A stretch of 32,251 bases of DNA. Source: Verrucomicrobiales bacterium (GTDB taxonomy: Bacteria; Verrucomicrobiota; Verrucomicrobiia; Verrucomicrobiales; Akkermansiaceae). Position 1 is the stretch's first letter; the number at the start of each line of letters is the position of its first letter. Below are positions 9,601 to 17,991 of the stretch, in pieces. The notes under the pieces were generated by a model. It did not search any database. It was not told the DNA's origin and saw only the letters and a program-made list of their open reading frames with translations. Made by a program: the position numbers and the translations under genes. The stretch is taken from contig PBTU01000116.1 of the NCBI GenBank assembly GCA_002729295.1, positions 1-32,251 on the forward strand. The letters are read 5' to 3'.

Positions 9601-10155
9601 ATGAAACCTACTATCCTACTCGGAATGATGTGTGCTTTTGGGGCGTGTGTCGTACCCGCCCTTGCCGCACCTGCTGAGGCTGCTGACGCATCTTCAATCT
9701 CGGGCTTCTCGGTTTCCTTCTCAGGAGGGGGATGAGGCGCTGCTGCCAAGGCCGGTTCGGCCTTAAAATCGATTGAAGCTGTAGACAAAGTTATTCTCTC
9801 CGGCACGACTGTGTTCGTCACAGTAAAAGGAGATGCAGCACTCTCCCGCACTGCCGTCCGCAAGGCATTTGACCCCAAAGGCCTCAAGGTCACGGGACTC
9901 AAAAAATCGTCAATCGCAAAACCTAAGGAAGCCTACCAACTGGCGATCACCGGCGGCACATGAGCGCAGACCAATGAAAGAGTGCGTGGCACTCTCGAAA
10001 AGTTAGACGGTGTTGGTGCAGCCTTCGTTAACCGCGGTCAAGTCATGTTGCTTATGAGCGTGGAAGAGACCTTCAACGAAGAGGAAGTTGCCAAAATCTT
10101 AAAACGCTACAAATCGACGGTGAAGTCATCTTCCAAGATCCCTTCTCCGCTTTAA
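9601..10155 (+). CDS. Candidate double-selenocysteine, exported tandem HMA/MerP-like protein (TGA recoded at codons 45 and 121)
   Basis: Continuous frame from ATG 9601 to TAA 10153-10155 with TGA at 9733-9735 and 9961-9963: MKPTILLGMMCAFGACVVPALAAPAEAADASSISGFSVSFSGGGUGAAAKAGSALKSIEAVDKVILSGTTVFVTVKGDAALSRTAVRKAFDPKGLKVTGLKKSSIAKPKEAYQLAITGGTUAQTNERVRGTLEKLDGVGAAFVNRGQVMLLMSVEETFNEEEVAKILKRYKSTVKSSSKIPSPL*. Each TGA is followed by a bSECIS-like hairpin. Flanked by the rpsU terminator and its own terminator. Not in the ORF track. Confidence 0.85.
9733..9764 (+). promoter_or_regulatory. Putative bacterial SECIS element 1 (UGA plus downstream hairpin)
   Basis: TGA (9733-9735), then GGCGCTGCTGCC, then stem AAGGCCG (9748-9754), loop GTT (9755-9757), CGGCCTT (9758-9764). 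The loop starts 19 nt after the UGA. Confidence 0.75.
9961..9995 (+). promoter_or_regulatory. Putative bacterial SECIS element 2 (UGA plus downstream hairpin)
   Basis: TGA (9961-9963), then GCGCAGACCAATGAA, then stem AGAGTGC (9979-9985), loop GTG (9986-9988), GCACTCT (9989-9995). The loop starts 22 nt after the UGA. Confidence 0.75.
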
Positions 10156-10177
10156 GTTGCAATCAAAGTATTTACTG

Positions 10178-10216
10178 AAAGCCCTGACATGCCCGGCATG
10201 CCGGGGCTTTTACTTT
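10178..10216 (+). terminator. Terminator after the candidate selenoprotein gene (possibly bidirectional between convergent genes)
   Basis: AAAGCCC (10178-10184) pairs with GGGCTTT (10204-10210), with internal CATGCC/GGCATG, followed by TTACTTTT. Confidence 0.75.
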
Positions 10217-10944
10217 TATCGCAATGCCAGAAAAAGGGTGTGGGTGTAGCGTTTTGCCTTGGGGTATGCCTTAGCCGGGATTGCCTCCACCTTCGAAAAG
10301 ACCTGCTTCAGTGATTTGACGAAGCCTCGATCAGGATGGGCCGACCAATAGACGACCCGCCCTCGGGGGCGCAGAGCCGCTCGGGCGATTTCCAGTCCCC
10401 GCCGTTTATATAGCAGGGCATTTCCCTTCTGCACCAGCGGATCCGGGCTGTTATCAACGTCCAGCAGGATGACATCATAACGCTCGCCTCCCTGCATAAT
10501 CTTGAAAACATCCTTCAACTGAACGGAAACCCGGGAATCGTCCAACAAGCCCCCGTTGACTTCACCAAGATAGTCACGGTTCCAGTCGATCAGCTCCTGC
10601 AGCAACTCCGCAACCACAACCTCGGAATCCTCCGAAACCAGCTCCAAGACCTTTCGCAGCGTGAATCCGAAGCCCAATCCTCCAATGAGGACTCGCTGGG
10701 CCTTTTCCGATGGCTCGCAAGCCAGCTCTGCCATGGTCTGCTCGGAAGACGCCGCCGTGGTGCTCATTAAGGGCACTCCACCAATTTTGAGGAAATGGTG
10801 ACCGTCATGCTTCTGTAAAACAATGGTTTCACCATCGGGCGAAGTGCTAGTAGCGAGAGTAGTCGTCGGCTTCACGCTCGCGAGCAAGCCACGGGTGGCG
10901 CGAAAGAAAAAGGACAATTCGGAACGATAAAACGAGTTCGACAA
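10216..10944 (-). CDS. Spermidine-synthase-like SAM-dependent methyltransferase fold protein
   Basis: VLIGGLGFGFTLRKVLE...VVVAELLQELIDWNRDYLG...YDVILLDVDNSPDPLVQ typical of the SpeE-like family. Confidence 0.75.
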   Translation of the reverse strand: MSNSFYRSELSFFFRATRGLLASVKPTTTLATSTSPDGETIVLQKHDGHHFLKIGGVPLMSTTAASSEQTMAELACEPSEKAQRVLIGGLGFGFTLRKVLELVSEDSEVVVAELLQELIDWNRDYLGEVNGGLLDDSRVSVQLKDVFKIMQGGERYDVILLDVDNSPDPLVQKGNALLYKRRGLEIARAALRPRGRVVYWSAHPDRGFVKSLKQVFSKVEAIPAKAYPKAKRYTHTLFLALR

Positions 10945-10987
10945 ATGAAAGGCATTCGCGAATGCTGTTCGTAAGCAATTCTACGTA

Positions 10988-11224
10988 ATGAACAAACCTG
11001 TCATTCTCATCATCTTTCTGGTGCTCGTTGTGCTGCATCAGGATTTCTGGAACTGGGACAACGCCAGTCTCGTCTTCGGCTTCATGCCCGTCGGTCTTTT
11101 TTATCACGCCTGCTACTCGCTGGTCGCAGCCCTCTTCTGGGGCCTCGTGATAAAATTCGCCTGGACCACCGAACTTGAGGAATGGGCCGAAGGAAACTCC
11201 AAGGACGAGGGGGGCGCAGAATGA
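10988..11224 (+). CDS. DUF3311-like small membrane protein
   Basis: 78 aa with two TM segments; overlaps the downstream symporter by ATGA (11221-11224), the usual DUF3311-SSS arrangement. Confidence 0.6.
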   Translation: MNKPVILIIFLVLVVLHQDFWNWDNASLVFGFMPVGLFYHACYSLVAALFWGLVIKFAWTTELEEWAEGNSKDEGGAE

Positions 11225-12738
11225 CCACTGTCATCGTCATCGTCATCTATCTGGGCCTCCTCCTTGGCTTGGCTCTCTTCTCGAAGACCCTCTTCCGCGG
11301 AACTTCAAACGACTACTTTGTCGCCAGCCATTCGATCGGTCCTTTCATGCTGCTAATGTCGGTGTTCGGCACCACCATGACTGCCTTCGCTTTGGTGGGC
11401 TCGACTGGGAAAGCCTTCTCAACAGGGATCGGAACCTACGGACTGATGGCCTCTTCATCGGGCCTCATTCACGCCGCCTGTTTCCTGCTGATCGGGATCA
11501 AACTCTGGGCGATAGGAAAACGCTACGGCTATGTCACCCAAATCCAATATTTCCGGGCACGGTTTGAATCCTCTAAATTCGGCTACCTTCTTTTCCCGAT
11601 TCTCGTTCTTCTCGTCATTCCCTACCTTTTGATCGGAATCATCGGAGCGTCAAAAACAATCTATGGCATCACCGCTGCCAAGACAACCAAGGCCGGACTG
11701 GTTCCTGGAGCTTTCCCCAATGTTTTCGAAAACGGAGCAATTCCTCCCTGGATCACTGGATTGGTTATCAGTGCGGTTGTCCTGACCTACATTTTTGCCG
11801 GTGGTTCACGAGCTGCCGCTTGGGCCAACACCTTCCAAACCATCGTCTTTATGATCATGGGTATCCTCGCCTTCTACCTGATCTCAGACAAGCTCGGAGG
11901 AGTGGGTGCGGCCATCGAGCAAGCCAAGGACACCCACAAGGTGCGCACGCAAAGCGGTCACGTCGGGTTTTCTCAACTCACTTTCCTCACCTACATGTTC
12001 ATCCCGCTCAGCGTGGGAATGTTCCCCCACCTCTTCCAACACTGGCTCACCGCCAAAAGTGCGAAAAGTTTCAAACTCACCGTGGTTGCCCATCCGATTT
12101 GCATTGCCATCGTCTGGGTGCCTTGCGTGCTCATCGGAATCTGGGCCACCGGCGTTCCTGCATTACAAGATGCCCCTAGCGGAGCAGTTCTGGCCAAAAT
12201 GGTTGGCATACTCGTCAAGGACCCCATCATTGTCGGTCTTGTCACCGCCGGAGTCCTCGCCGCAATCATGTCCTCACTCGACTCCCAGTTCCTCTGCCTG
12301 GGAACGATGTTCACCAATGACGTTGTCCTGCACGACAGCAAGAAGGAATACAGCGACAAGCAGATCCTCTATATGGCCAGAGGCTTCATCGTAGCCATCG
12401 TGGTCATCACCTATATTCTTTCTCTTCTGCTCTATAAAAAGAATGTCTTCGATCTAGCGATCTGGAGCTTTTCGGGATTCGCAGCTTTGACCCCTCTGGT
12501 CATCGCTTCACTCTACTGGAAGAGAGCCACCAGAACAGGAGCCTACGCCTGCGTCATCGCAGTCTTCATTAGTTGGGTCACCTTCTTCACCATGTCCGGC
12601 TTTGGTGGAGAATATTTCCTCGCAGGAGGAATCGTCCCCGCAGCTGCGATGTGGTTTATCGGAGCTACCGCGATGATCGTTGGCTCACTGCTTTCGCCGA
12701 CGCCAAGCGAGAGAACCCTCAACATGTTCTTCGGCTAG
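11221..12738 (+). CDS. Sodium:solute symporter (SSS family)
   Basis: Multi-TM protein with SSS motifs (YFVASHSIGPFMLLMSVFGTTMTAFALVGSTGKAF; GGSRAAAWANTFQTIVF; AAIMSSLDSQFLCLGTMFTNDV). Start at 11221 (ATGA overlap) is more likely than 11182. Confidence 0.88.
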   Translation: MTTVIVIVIYLGLLLGLALFSKTLFRGTSNDYFVASHSIGPFMLLMSVFGTTMTAFALVGSTGKAFSTGIGTYGLMASSSGLIHAACFLLIGIKLWAIGKRYGYVTQIQYFRARFESSKFGYLLFPILVLLVIPYLLIGIIGASKTIYGITAAKTTKAGLVPGAFPNVFENGAIPPWITGLVISAVVLTYIFAGGSRAAAWANTFQTIVFMIMGILAFYLISDKLGGVGAAIEQAKDTHKVRTQSGHVGFSQLTFLTYMFIPLSVGMFPHLFQHWLTAKSAKSFKLTVVAHPICIAIVWVPCVLIGIWATGVPALQDAPSGAVLAKMVGILVKDPIIVGLVTAGVLAAIMSSLDSQFLCLGTMFTNDVVLHDSKKEYSDKQILYMARGFIVAIVVITYILSLLLYKKNVFDLAIWSFSGFAALTPLVIASLYWKRATRTGAYACVIAVFISWVTFFTMSGFGGEYFLAGGIVPAAAMWFIGATAMIVGSLLSPTPSERTLNMFFG

Positions 12739-12797
12739 GCACCACAAATCACTCGCAACTCCATAGGCCGTGTCTTCCTCCGGGGAGCCGGTCTTTC

Positions 12798-14420
12798 TTA
12801 TTTTCGGGATTCGATGGCTGAGATCGCACGCGTCGCAAGAATCTTGATCTCCTCATCTTGATGATCCCTGTATTTTTCCAAAATCGGGAGACTCTTTCTC
12901 GTGCCAATTTTCCGCAGAATCCCCAAGGCTGCTTTTTTCAATTCGACCGGAGATGTCTCAAGGTGATTGGTCAGGCGACCTTCGATCATAGGGCCCAATT
13001 TCACGTAGTATTCCGACCACCGCTCTGGGCTCTTCCCCCACAATCCGTCAATCACCAACGCGCTATCTTCCGAGCCATTCTCAAGAAGAAACTCTACCAA
13101 GGATATCGGAATAAAACGACCGCTCTTACTCCAGCTGACAACGATGCGTCCGACGGTGCCAACTGCCTCCTTGTCATCCTTGGCCCAAATTTGCAAAGCA
13201 TGGCCAACGTTATCAACTAACTCACCATCACTTTCCTCACGAAGCAGTCGAATCAACTCCTCAACCATCCGAGGCATCTTACGGATCTCAACCCCTTCGG
13301 GAGGAGGACTGGCGAGACGCCCTACCGCCAACCTTACGCGCCTCAAATTGACGTGATTCAGCTGCTCCATATTTACTACAAAATAGGACGGATTGTTAGG
13401 ATCGGTCATTTGGCGGTGAACCTCCCGACTGGGCTCTGCGAAGATGCTCTTGTCCAACTCCACCTCGATCACCCTAATTTCAGGATGCGTTTTCACCTTA
13501 CCAAGAACCTCGCAGTGTTTCACAAAAGACTCAAATCGCTGTACAAGCCCCGAGAACACGATAAAGCGATCTTTCCCACCGTTCCGCTGATAGGCGGCAG
13601 GGGCCTCGTTGCTTGGAAGGGATAACTTACGCTGAAGAAAATCCTGAACAACCTGAACATTGTTTTCCGTGATATCCCCAATATAGATGCCGGTCACCAT
13701 GGACAACCCATCTTCCCCCTCTTCCTCATTGGCATGTTTTTCGATTTCCCGTTGCATCGGACCATAATCGACCCGCCTCTTTACCACCGATACCTCATCC
13801 TCTCCCTGCTCCGAAAAATCTTCGCCGTTTCCGGGAAGCTCATTCTGACTACCATCGCCAGCCCATTCACCGGCAGAGGGTATTTTGTGAATGGGCATTA
13901 CAAAGACGAGAGCAATCAGACAAGCGGTCAAAAATGACGAAAACAAGAAAGACCGGGCCCTCCAGCCCTTTGCTCCAAAAATAATGAGCAAAGACGAGCA
14001 AAATGCCACAAAGCCAGCCAAAATAAGGCGCTTCGTCATGTCGACATCCTGAAAAACACTTCCCTTTCCAGATCCCAATACGAAAACCAAGGTGTAGAGC
14101 AGAAAAAACACAATCCCTACCATGACCGCGATTTTTTGCCCCGCAGTCGAAGGCAAAACGGCCTCAGCTTCAGCATCCGGGGTATATTCGGCTTGAGCAA
14201 AACTAACCTTCTGCACCTTGCGGGGTGGCTTTTTGCCCAAGCGGTCAAGCAGAGCATCGTGATGCTCACCCGGGTAAAACTTGTCCCTATCCTCGATCAC
14301 CGTTTCCGACGTAACCACGAAGCGTTGTTCACAAGCACCACACTCAACGGTCTTGCCCGTTAAATCTTCATGAACACGAAATCGGCGACTGCATACGGGG
14401 CACTGAATTTGAAGGTCCAT
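12798..14420 (-). CDS. Membrane protein with N-terminal zinc ribbon and C-terminal HEAT-like region
   Basis: MDLQIQCPVCSRRFRVHEDLTGKTVECGACEQRFVV zinc-ribbon start (14420); TM segments; C-terminal KKAALGILRKIGTRKSLPILEKYRDHQDEEIKILATRAISAI. Confidence 0.65.
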   Translation of the reverse strand: MDLQIQCPVCSRRFRVHEDLTGKTVECGACEQRFVVTSETVIEDRDKFYPGEHHDALLDRLGKKPPRKVQKVSFAQAEYTPDAEAEAVLPSTAGQKIAVMVGIVFFLLYTLVFVLGSGKGSVFQDVDMTKRLILAGFVAFCSSLLIIFGAKGWRARSFLFSSFLTACLIALVFVMPIHKIPSAGEWAGDGSQNELPGNGEDFSEQGEDEVSVVKRRVDYGPMQREIEKHANEEEGEDGLSMVTGIYIGDITENNVQVVQDFLQRKLSLPSNEAPAAYQRNGGKDRFIVFSGLVQRFESFVKHCEVLGKVKTHPEIRVIEVELDKSIFAEPSREVHRQMTDPNNPSYFVVNMEQLNHVNLRRVRLAVGRLASPPPEGVEIRKMPRMVEELIRLLREESDGELVDNVGHALQIWAKDDKEAVGTVGRIVVSWSKSGRFIPISLVEFLLENGSEDSALVIDGLWGKSPERWSEYYVKLGPMIEGRLTNHLETSPVELKKAALGILRKIGTRKSLPILEKYRDHQDEEIKILATRAISAIESRK

Positions 14421-14492
14421 TAATAAATAGGTCGATTCGGTTCGAGACAAGAGAACTATTCCCCTCTCAGAGTCACAAGACAATCATTCCGT

Positions 14493-15149
14493 TCAATTTT
14501 TCCTGATCTTATTTTCGGAAGGATGCTTGATCGCTGCGATCTCGTCCATGATGCGATCTGAAATCGCCTGATAACCATCGCGCCCCTTGGCTGCTAATTC
14601 TTCGGCAGTAAACTTAATCGGATCGCCAACCACGATGGTAATAGGATGCAACTTCAAGCGACTACTTCCCCTAGGAAGCGCCTCGCGGGCACCAAAAATT
14701 CTCACCGGCTGCACCGTTGCTTTGCTCTTAACCGCAATCAATCCCACTCCGGCCTCGCCGGGCTGCAAGTTGCCATCGAGCGTCCTCGACCCTTCCGGGA
14801 AGACCACCACTTGTTCACCACTCCGAAGAATTTTAATGATGCGCTTCAAGCTGCTCATGTCCGGCTGATCCTGATCAATCGGTACTGCATTCCAGCGGGG
14901 ATAAATCCAAGAACATGGACCGCGAAAAAGAGTCTTGCGCGCCAGATAAAAAACCGCCTGATCATAGGCGATACCCACTAACGGCGGGTCCAAAAAGCTT
15001 TCGTGATTCGAGGCAATGAGAACCGGCCCTTCGGTCATGAGCTTCTCCCGCCCCACCACCTGATAACGAAAGAATGCCTTCGCTGCAGCGCGAAAGATCG
15101 TATGGCCAACCCAATATGTCGTCTTCATTAAATCCAATCCTACTTCCAA
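14493..15149 (-). CDS. plsC: 1-acyl-sn-glycerol-3-phosphate acyltransferase
   Basis: NHESFLDPPLVG (HX4D), VVFPEGSRTLDG motif; adjacent to cmk. Confidence 0.85.
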   Translation of the reverse strand: MEVGLDLMKTTYWVGHTIFRAAAKAFFRYQVVGREKLMTEGPVLIASNHESFLDPPLVGIAYDQAVFYLARKTLFRGPCSWIYPRWNAVPIDQDQPDMSSLKRIIKILRSGEQVVVFPEGSRTLDGNLQPGEAGVGLIAVKSKATVQPVRIFGAREALPRGSSRLKLHPITIVVGDPIKFTAEELAAKGRDGYQAISDRIMDEIAAIKHPSENKIRKN

Positions 15150-15787
15150 CCTAGCGAAATCAAAGCCCGATGCGCGGCCTCGACCACTTCATCGATTCCC
15201 ATCTCGGAGGAATCAATAACGATCGCACCCTCGGAAATCTTCAACGGCGCGGTCTTTCGCTGGCTATCCTGGGCATCACGCACCGCCACCGCATCCGCTT
15301 CACCGTCTCCGGCACGACGAGCCCGTCGAACCTCCTCGGACGCATCGATGTAGAGCTTGAATGGAGTCTCGGGGAAAACCACCGAACCAATATCCCGTCC
15401 TTCCATCACGACATCATTGCTGGCGCGATACGCCCGCTGCATTGCCACCAGACGATTCCTTACTTCGGGAATCGCTGCGACCCAGGAAACATTGTTATTC
15501 ACCTCCTCCGATCGCAATTCCTCAGCCAGAAACCTCCCGTTAATACGAATGTCTGAAAAACTATCGTCGACCCCGCACACGATTTCCATTTCTTGCAGAG
15601 CCGCAATGACAGCCTCCGAGTCCGCCGGCTCAACACCCTCTTGCAGCACCTGCCAGGTCACCGCGCGATACATCGCCCCTGAGTTCACCATGACCATCCC
15701 AAGAGACTTGGCCAGACGTTTGGCAACAGTACTTTTCCCGGAGGCAGCCGGCCCGTCGATCGCCACGGCACGATGTTGATCACTCAT
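15140..15787 (-). CDS. cmk: Cytidylate kinase
   Basis: VAIDGPAASGKSTVAKRLAKSLGMVMVNSGAMYRAVT...VVMEGRDIGSVVFPETPFKLYIDAS. Start at 15787 overlaps the aroA stop (ATGA). Confidence 0.93.
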   Translation of the reverse strand: MSDQHRAVAIDGPAASGKSTVAKRLAKSLGMVMVNSGAMYRAVTWQVLQEGVEPADSEAVIAALQEMEIVCGVDDSFSDIRINGRFLAEELRSEEVNNNVSWVAAIPEVRNRLVAMQRAYRASNDVVMEGRDIGSVVFPETPFKLYIDASEEVRRARRAGDGEADAVAVRDAQDSQRKTAPLKISEGAIVIDSSEMGIDEVVEAAHRALISLGWK

Positions 15788-17094
15788 GTTGAAATTTTTG
15801 TAAGGTGTTGTGAAAAGGTCGGATAGGAGGTGTTGACACACGCGGTGTTCACGATGGTCGTTTCTCCTGATTCAGCCAACAAACCAGCAATGGCAAAAGC
15901 CATCGCGATGCGATGATCTCCGTAACTATCGAGCTGCGCCCCTTGTAATTTCTGTCCGCCGGGAATGACCATCCCATCGTCGAACTCTTCGATCTCCCCA
16001 CCCATCGCGCGAAGGTTCTTCACCACCGTATCAATCCGATCGGTTTCCTTCACCCGTAATTCTTGAGCATTGCGAATCGTCATCGTTCCCTCGGACAAGA
16101 TTCCGGCCACCGCAAGAATAGGCACTTCGTCAATCAGGTTGGGTACTTCTTCAGGTAATATTTCCGTTCCGGTCAACGTTCCACCCTCAATCTCAATGAC
16201 ACCGCGGGGCTCTCCACCATCTTGATGCTCGATCGTATCGGTGATCCGGGCACCCATCCGTTTTAGCACCGTGATAATCGCAGTACGGGTCGGATTCAGA
16301 CCAACATTGGTGAGTGTGAATTTCGACCCCGGCGTCACAGCTGCCGCGACAATCCAAAATGCTGCGCTCGAGACATCGCCGGGCACAACCAAATCACGCG
16401 CGGTCACTTTCTGACCTCCCTCTATGGAAACCCGATTCCCCTCAGTCACCACTTCCACTCCAAAGTAATTCAACAAGCGCTCACTATGATCCCGGGTGGT
16501 CGCAGGTTGATAGACCACCGTGGTATCCCTCGCAAAAAGACCCGCGAGCAAAACCGCGCTCTTCACCTGCGCACTGGCAACCGGCATGTCATACTTGATG
16601 ACCTTCAAACTTCCTCCGCTGATGTGAAGTGGTGCGCATCCTTCCTTCTCTCCACGCGCATCAATCTGCGCTCCCATCTCGCCGAGTGGAATCATGACCC
16701 GCCCCATCGGACGACCCGAAAGCGACTCATCGCCAACCAGAACGCTATCAAAATTCTGCGACGCTAACACTCCTGCCAACAATCGCATGCCCGTTCCCGA
16801 ATTTCCACAATCCAGTTCCTGATCCGGCGCTTTTAACTCATTGCCACATCCATGAATGAGCAAATCCTCCGGCTGCTCTTCCGTCCCCTTGAGCACTTCA
16901 TAACGCACTCCCAGTTGCACCATCGCCCGCAGCGTGTTCACACAATCTTCGCTGGAGAGGAAATTCTCCACGCGGCAGCTACCATCGGAAAGACCGGCCA
17001 GAATGGCAGCTCGATGCGAAATACTCTTGTCCCCTGGCACTGCCAATTTGCCCGATATCGTCTTCTGCGGGCTGACTTGAATGGTATTTCTCAT
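15784..17094 (-). CDS. aroA: 3-phosphoshikimate 1-carboxyvinyltransferase (EPSP synthase)
   Basis: GDKSISHRAAILAGLSDG, DCGNSGTGMRLLAG, RVKETDRI, GDHRIAMAFAIAG motifs. Confidence 0.95.
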   Translation of the reverse strand: MRNTIQVSPQKTISGKLAVPGDKSISHRAAILAGLSDGSCRVENFLSSEDCVNTLRAMVQLGVRYEVLKGTEEQPEDLLIHGCGNELKAPDQELDCGNSGTGMRLLAGVLASQNFDSVLVGDESLSGRPMGRVMIPLGEMGAQIDARGEKEGCAPLHISGGSLKVIKYDMPVASAQVKSAVLLAGLFARDTTVVYQPATTRDHSERLLNYFGVEVVTEGNRVSIEGGQKVTARDLVVPGDVSSAAFWIVAAAVTPGSKFTLTNVGLNPTRTAIITVLKRMGARITDTIEHQDGGEPRGVIEIEGGTLTGTEILPEEVPNLIDEVPILAVAGILSEGTMTIRNAQELRVKETDRIDTVVKNLRAMGGEIEEFDDGMVIPGGQKLQGAQLDSYGDHRIAMAFAIAGLLAESGETTIVNTACVNTSYPTFSQHLTKIST

Positions 17095-17930
17095 GATAAA
17101 TCGGTGCGATCTTTGCGAACCTTCACCTCGGCGAGATAAGCCTTCAGGCCTTCTTGGTCCGAATTCGCAAGCTGATCAAGCATCTTGCCAATCTGATCCC
17201 GCACTTCCTCTAGGGAGTCCTGTAAGGCTCCCCGGTTTTCGATCATAATTTCCGCCCACATCGTCGGATCTCCCGCCGCCACGCGCGTGGTGTCGCGAAA
17301 CCCTCCACCCGCCAATTCCGCATGACTCACATCCTTTAAGGAAACCCCGGCTGTCAGCGACGACATCGCGTGGGGGAAATGACTGATCCGCGCAACCGCC
17401 TCATCATGACCGGCCGCCGTCATCGTTCTGAGATGGCCACAACCGAGCGCCTCCCAAAAATCAGAGAGATCTTGCACTTCCTCAACCGGAATCCCGCCAT
17501 CGTTCGTGAGAACACACGCCGCGCCATGAAAAAGATCAGCCCGCGCCGCTTCCACTCCTGTTTGCTCCGATCCCGCCATGGGATGACTGCCGACAAATCT
17601 CAAGCGCCGGGCCGCCGCCACTTCATGCGGTAGCGATTTCACGCTTCCCACATCCGTCACCAAAGCACGCGGCGACAGCAAATCCACAATCTTTTCCGCC
17701 AACAAATCCATCACGCCAACGGGCACCGCAAAGACCACCAAATCCGCCCCTTCCACCGCCTCTCCCAAATTCGTCGTGGCCTCCAAGCCCAGCGACGATG
17801 CGAGGGCAACCCGCTCGGGATTCCGCCCCCACAAAACAGCCTGAACCCCGATTTCACGGGATGCCAGCGCCACCGAGCCTCCCAGTAACCCCGGGCCCAG
17901 AATTGCGATTTTTTGAAAAGAATGTGGCAT
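17091..17930 (-). CDS. tyrA: Prephenate dehydrogenase
   Basis: GPGLLGGSVALASRE, VTDVGSVKSLPHEV, FVGSHPMAGSEQTGVEAARADLFHGA, GGGFRDTTRVAAGDPTMWAEI; ATGA overlap with aroA. Confidence 0.92.
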   Translation of the reverse strand: MPHSFQKIAILGPGLLGGSVALASREIGVQAVLWGRNPERVALASSLGLEATTNLGEAVEGADLVVFAVPVGVMDLLAEKIVDLLSPRALVTDVGSVKSLPHEVAAARRLRFVGSHPMAGSEQTGVEAARADLFHGAACVLTNDGGIPVEEVQDLSDFWEALGCGHLRTMTAAGHDEAVARISHFPHAMSSLTAGVSLKDVSHAELAGGGFRDTTRVAAGDPTMWAEIMIENRGALQDSLEEVRDQIGKMLDQLANSDQEGLKAYLAEVKVRKDRTDLS

Positions 17931-17970
17931 GGAATAAAAGAGCCGGAATCCCTCATGGAAATCCGGCCCT
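17930..17970 (-). terminator. Rho-independent terminator on the minus strand after the lipoprotein gene, before tyrA
   Basis: Minus strand AGGGCCGGATTTCC-ATGA-GGGATTCCGGCTCT then TTTATT. Confidence 0.65.
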
Positions 17971-17991
17971 AAGCTATCTCAATTCCTGTCT

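Noticed and set aside
9585-9902. 105-aa antisense ORF in the ORF track
   Set aside because: It lies antisense to the stronger TGA-containing frame and has low-complexity Ala/Pro/Glu composition (EPALAAAPHPPPEKETEKPEIEDASAASAGAA), a typical shadow ORF.
9601-10155. Pseudogene explanation for the two TGA codons
   Set aside because: Both lesions would have to be TGA, at equivalent domain positions, each followed by a matching hairpin, with no other disruption. Still formally possible until sel genes and homologs are checked.
9601-10155. Global reassignment of UGA (for example to Trp)
   Set aside because: leuD, aroA and tyrA in this window terminate with TGA, several in ATGA overlaps, so UGA is a stop here.
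10155-10216. CATGCCCGGCATGCCGGGGC palindrome as a repeat or mobile element
   Set aside because: It fits a rho-independent terminator between convergent genes.
11820-12394. Several overlapping ORFs inside the symporter gene
   Set aside because: Alternate-frame ORFs inside a clear SSS transporter; composition is Ser/Pro/Arg-rich, as expected of shadow frames in GC-rich coding DNA.
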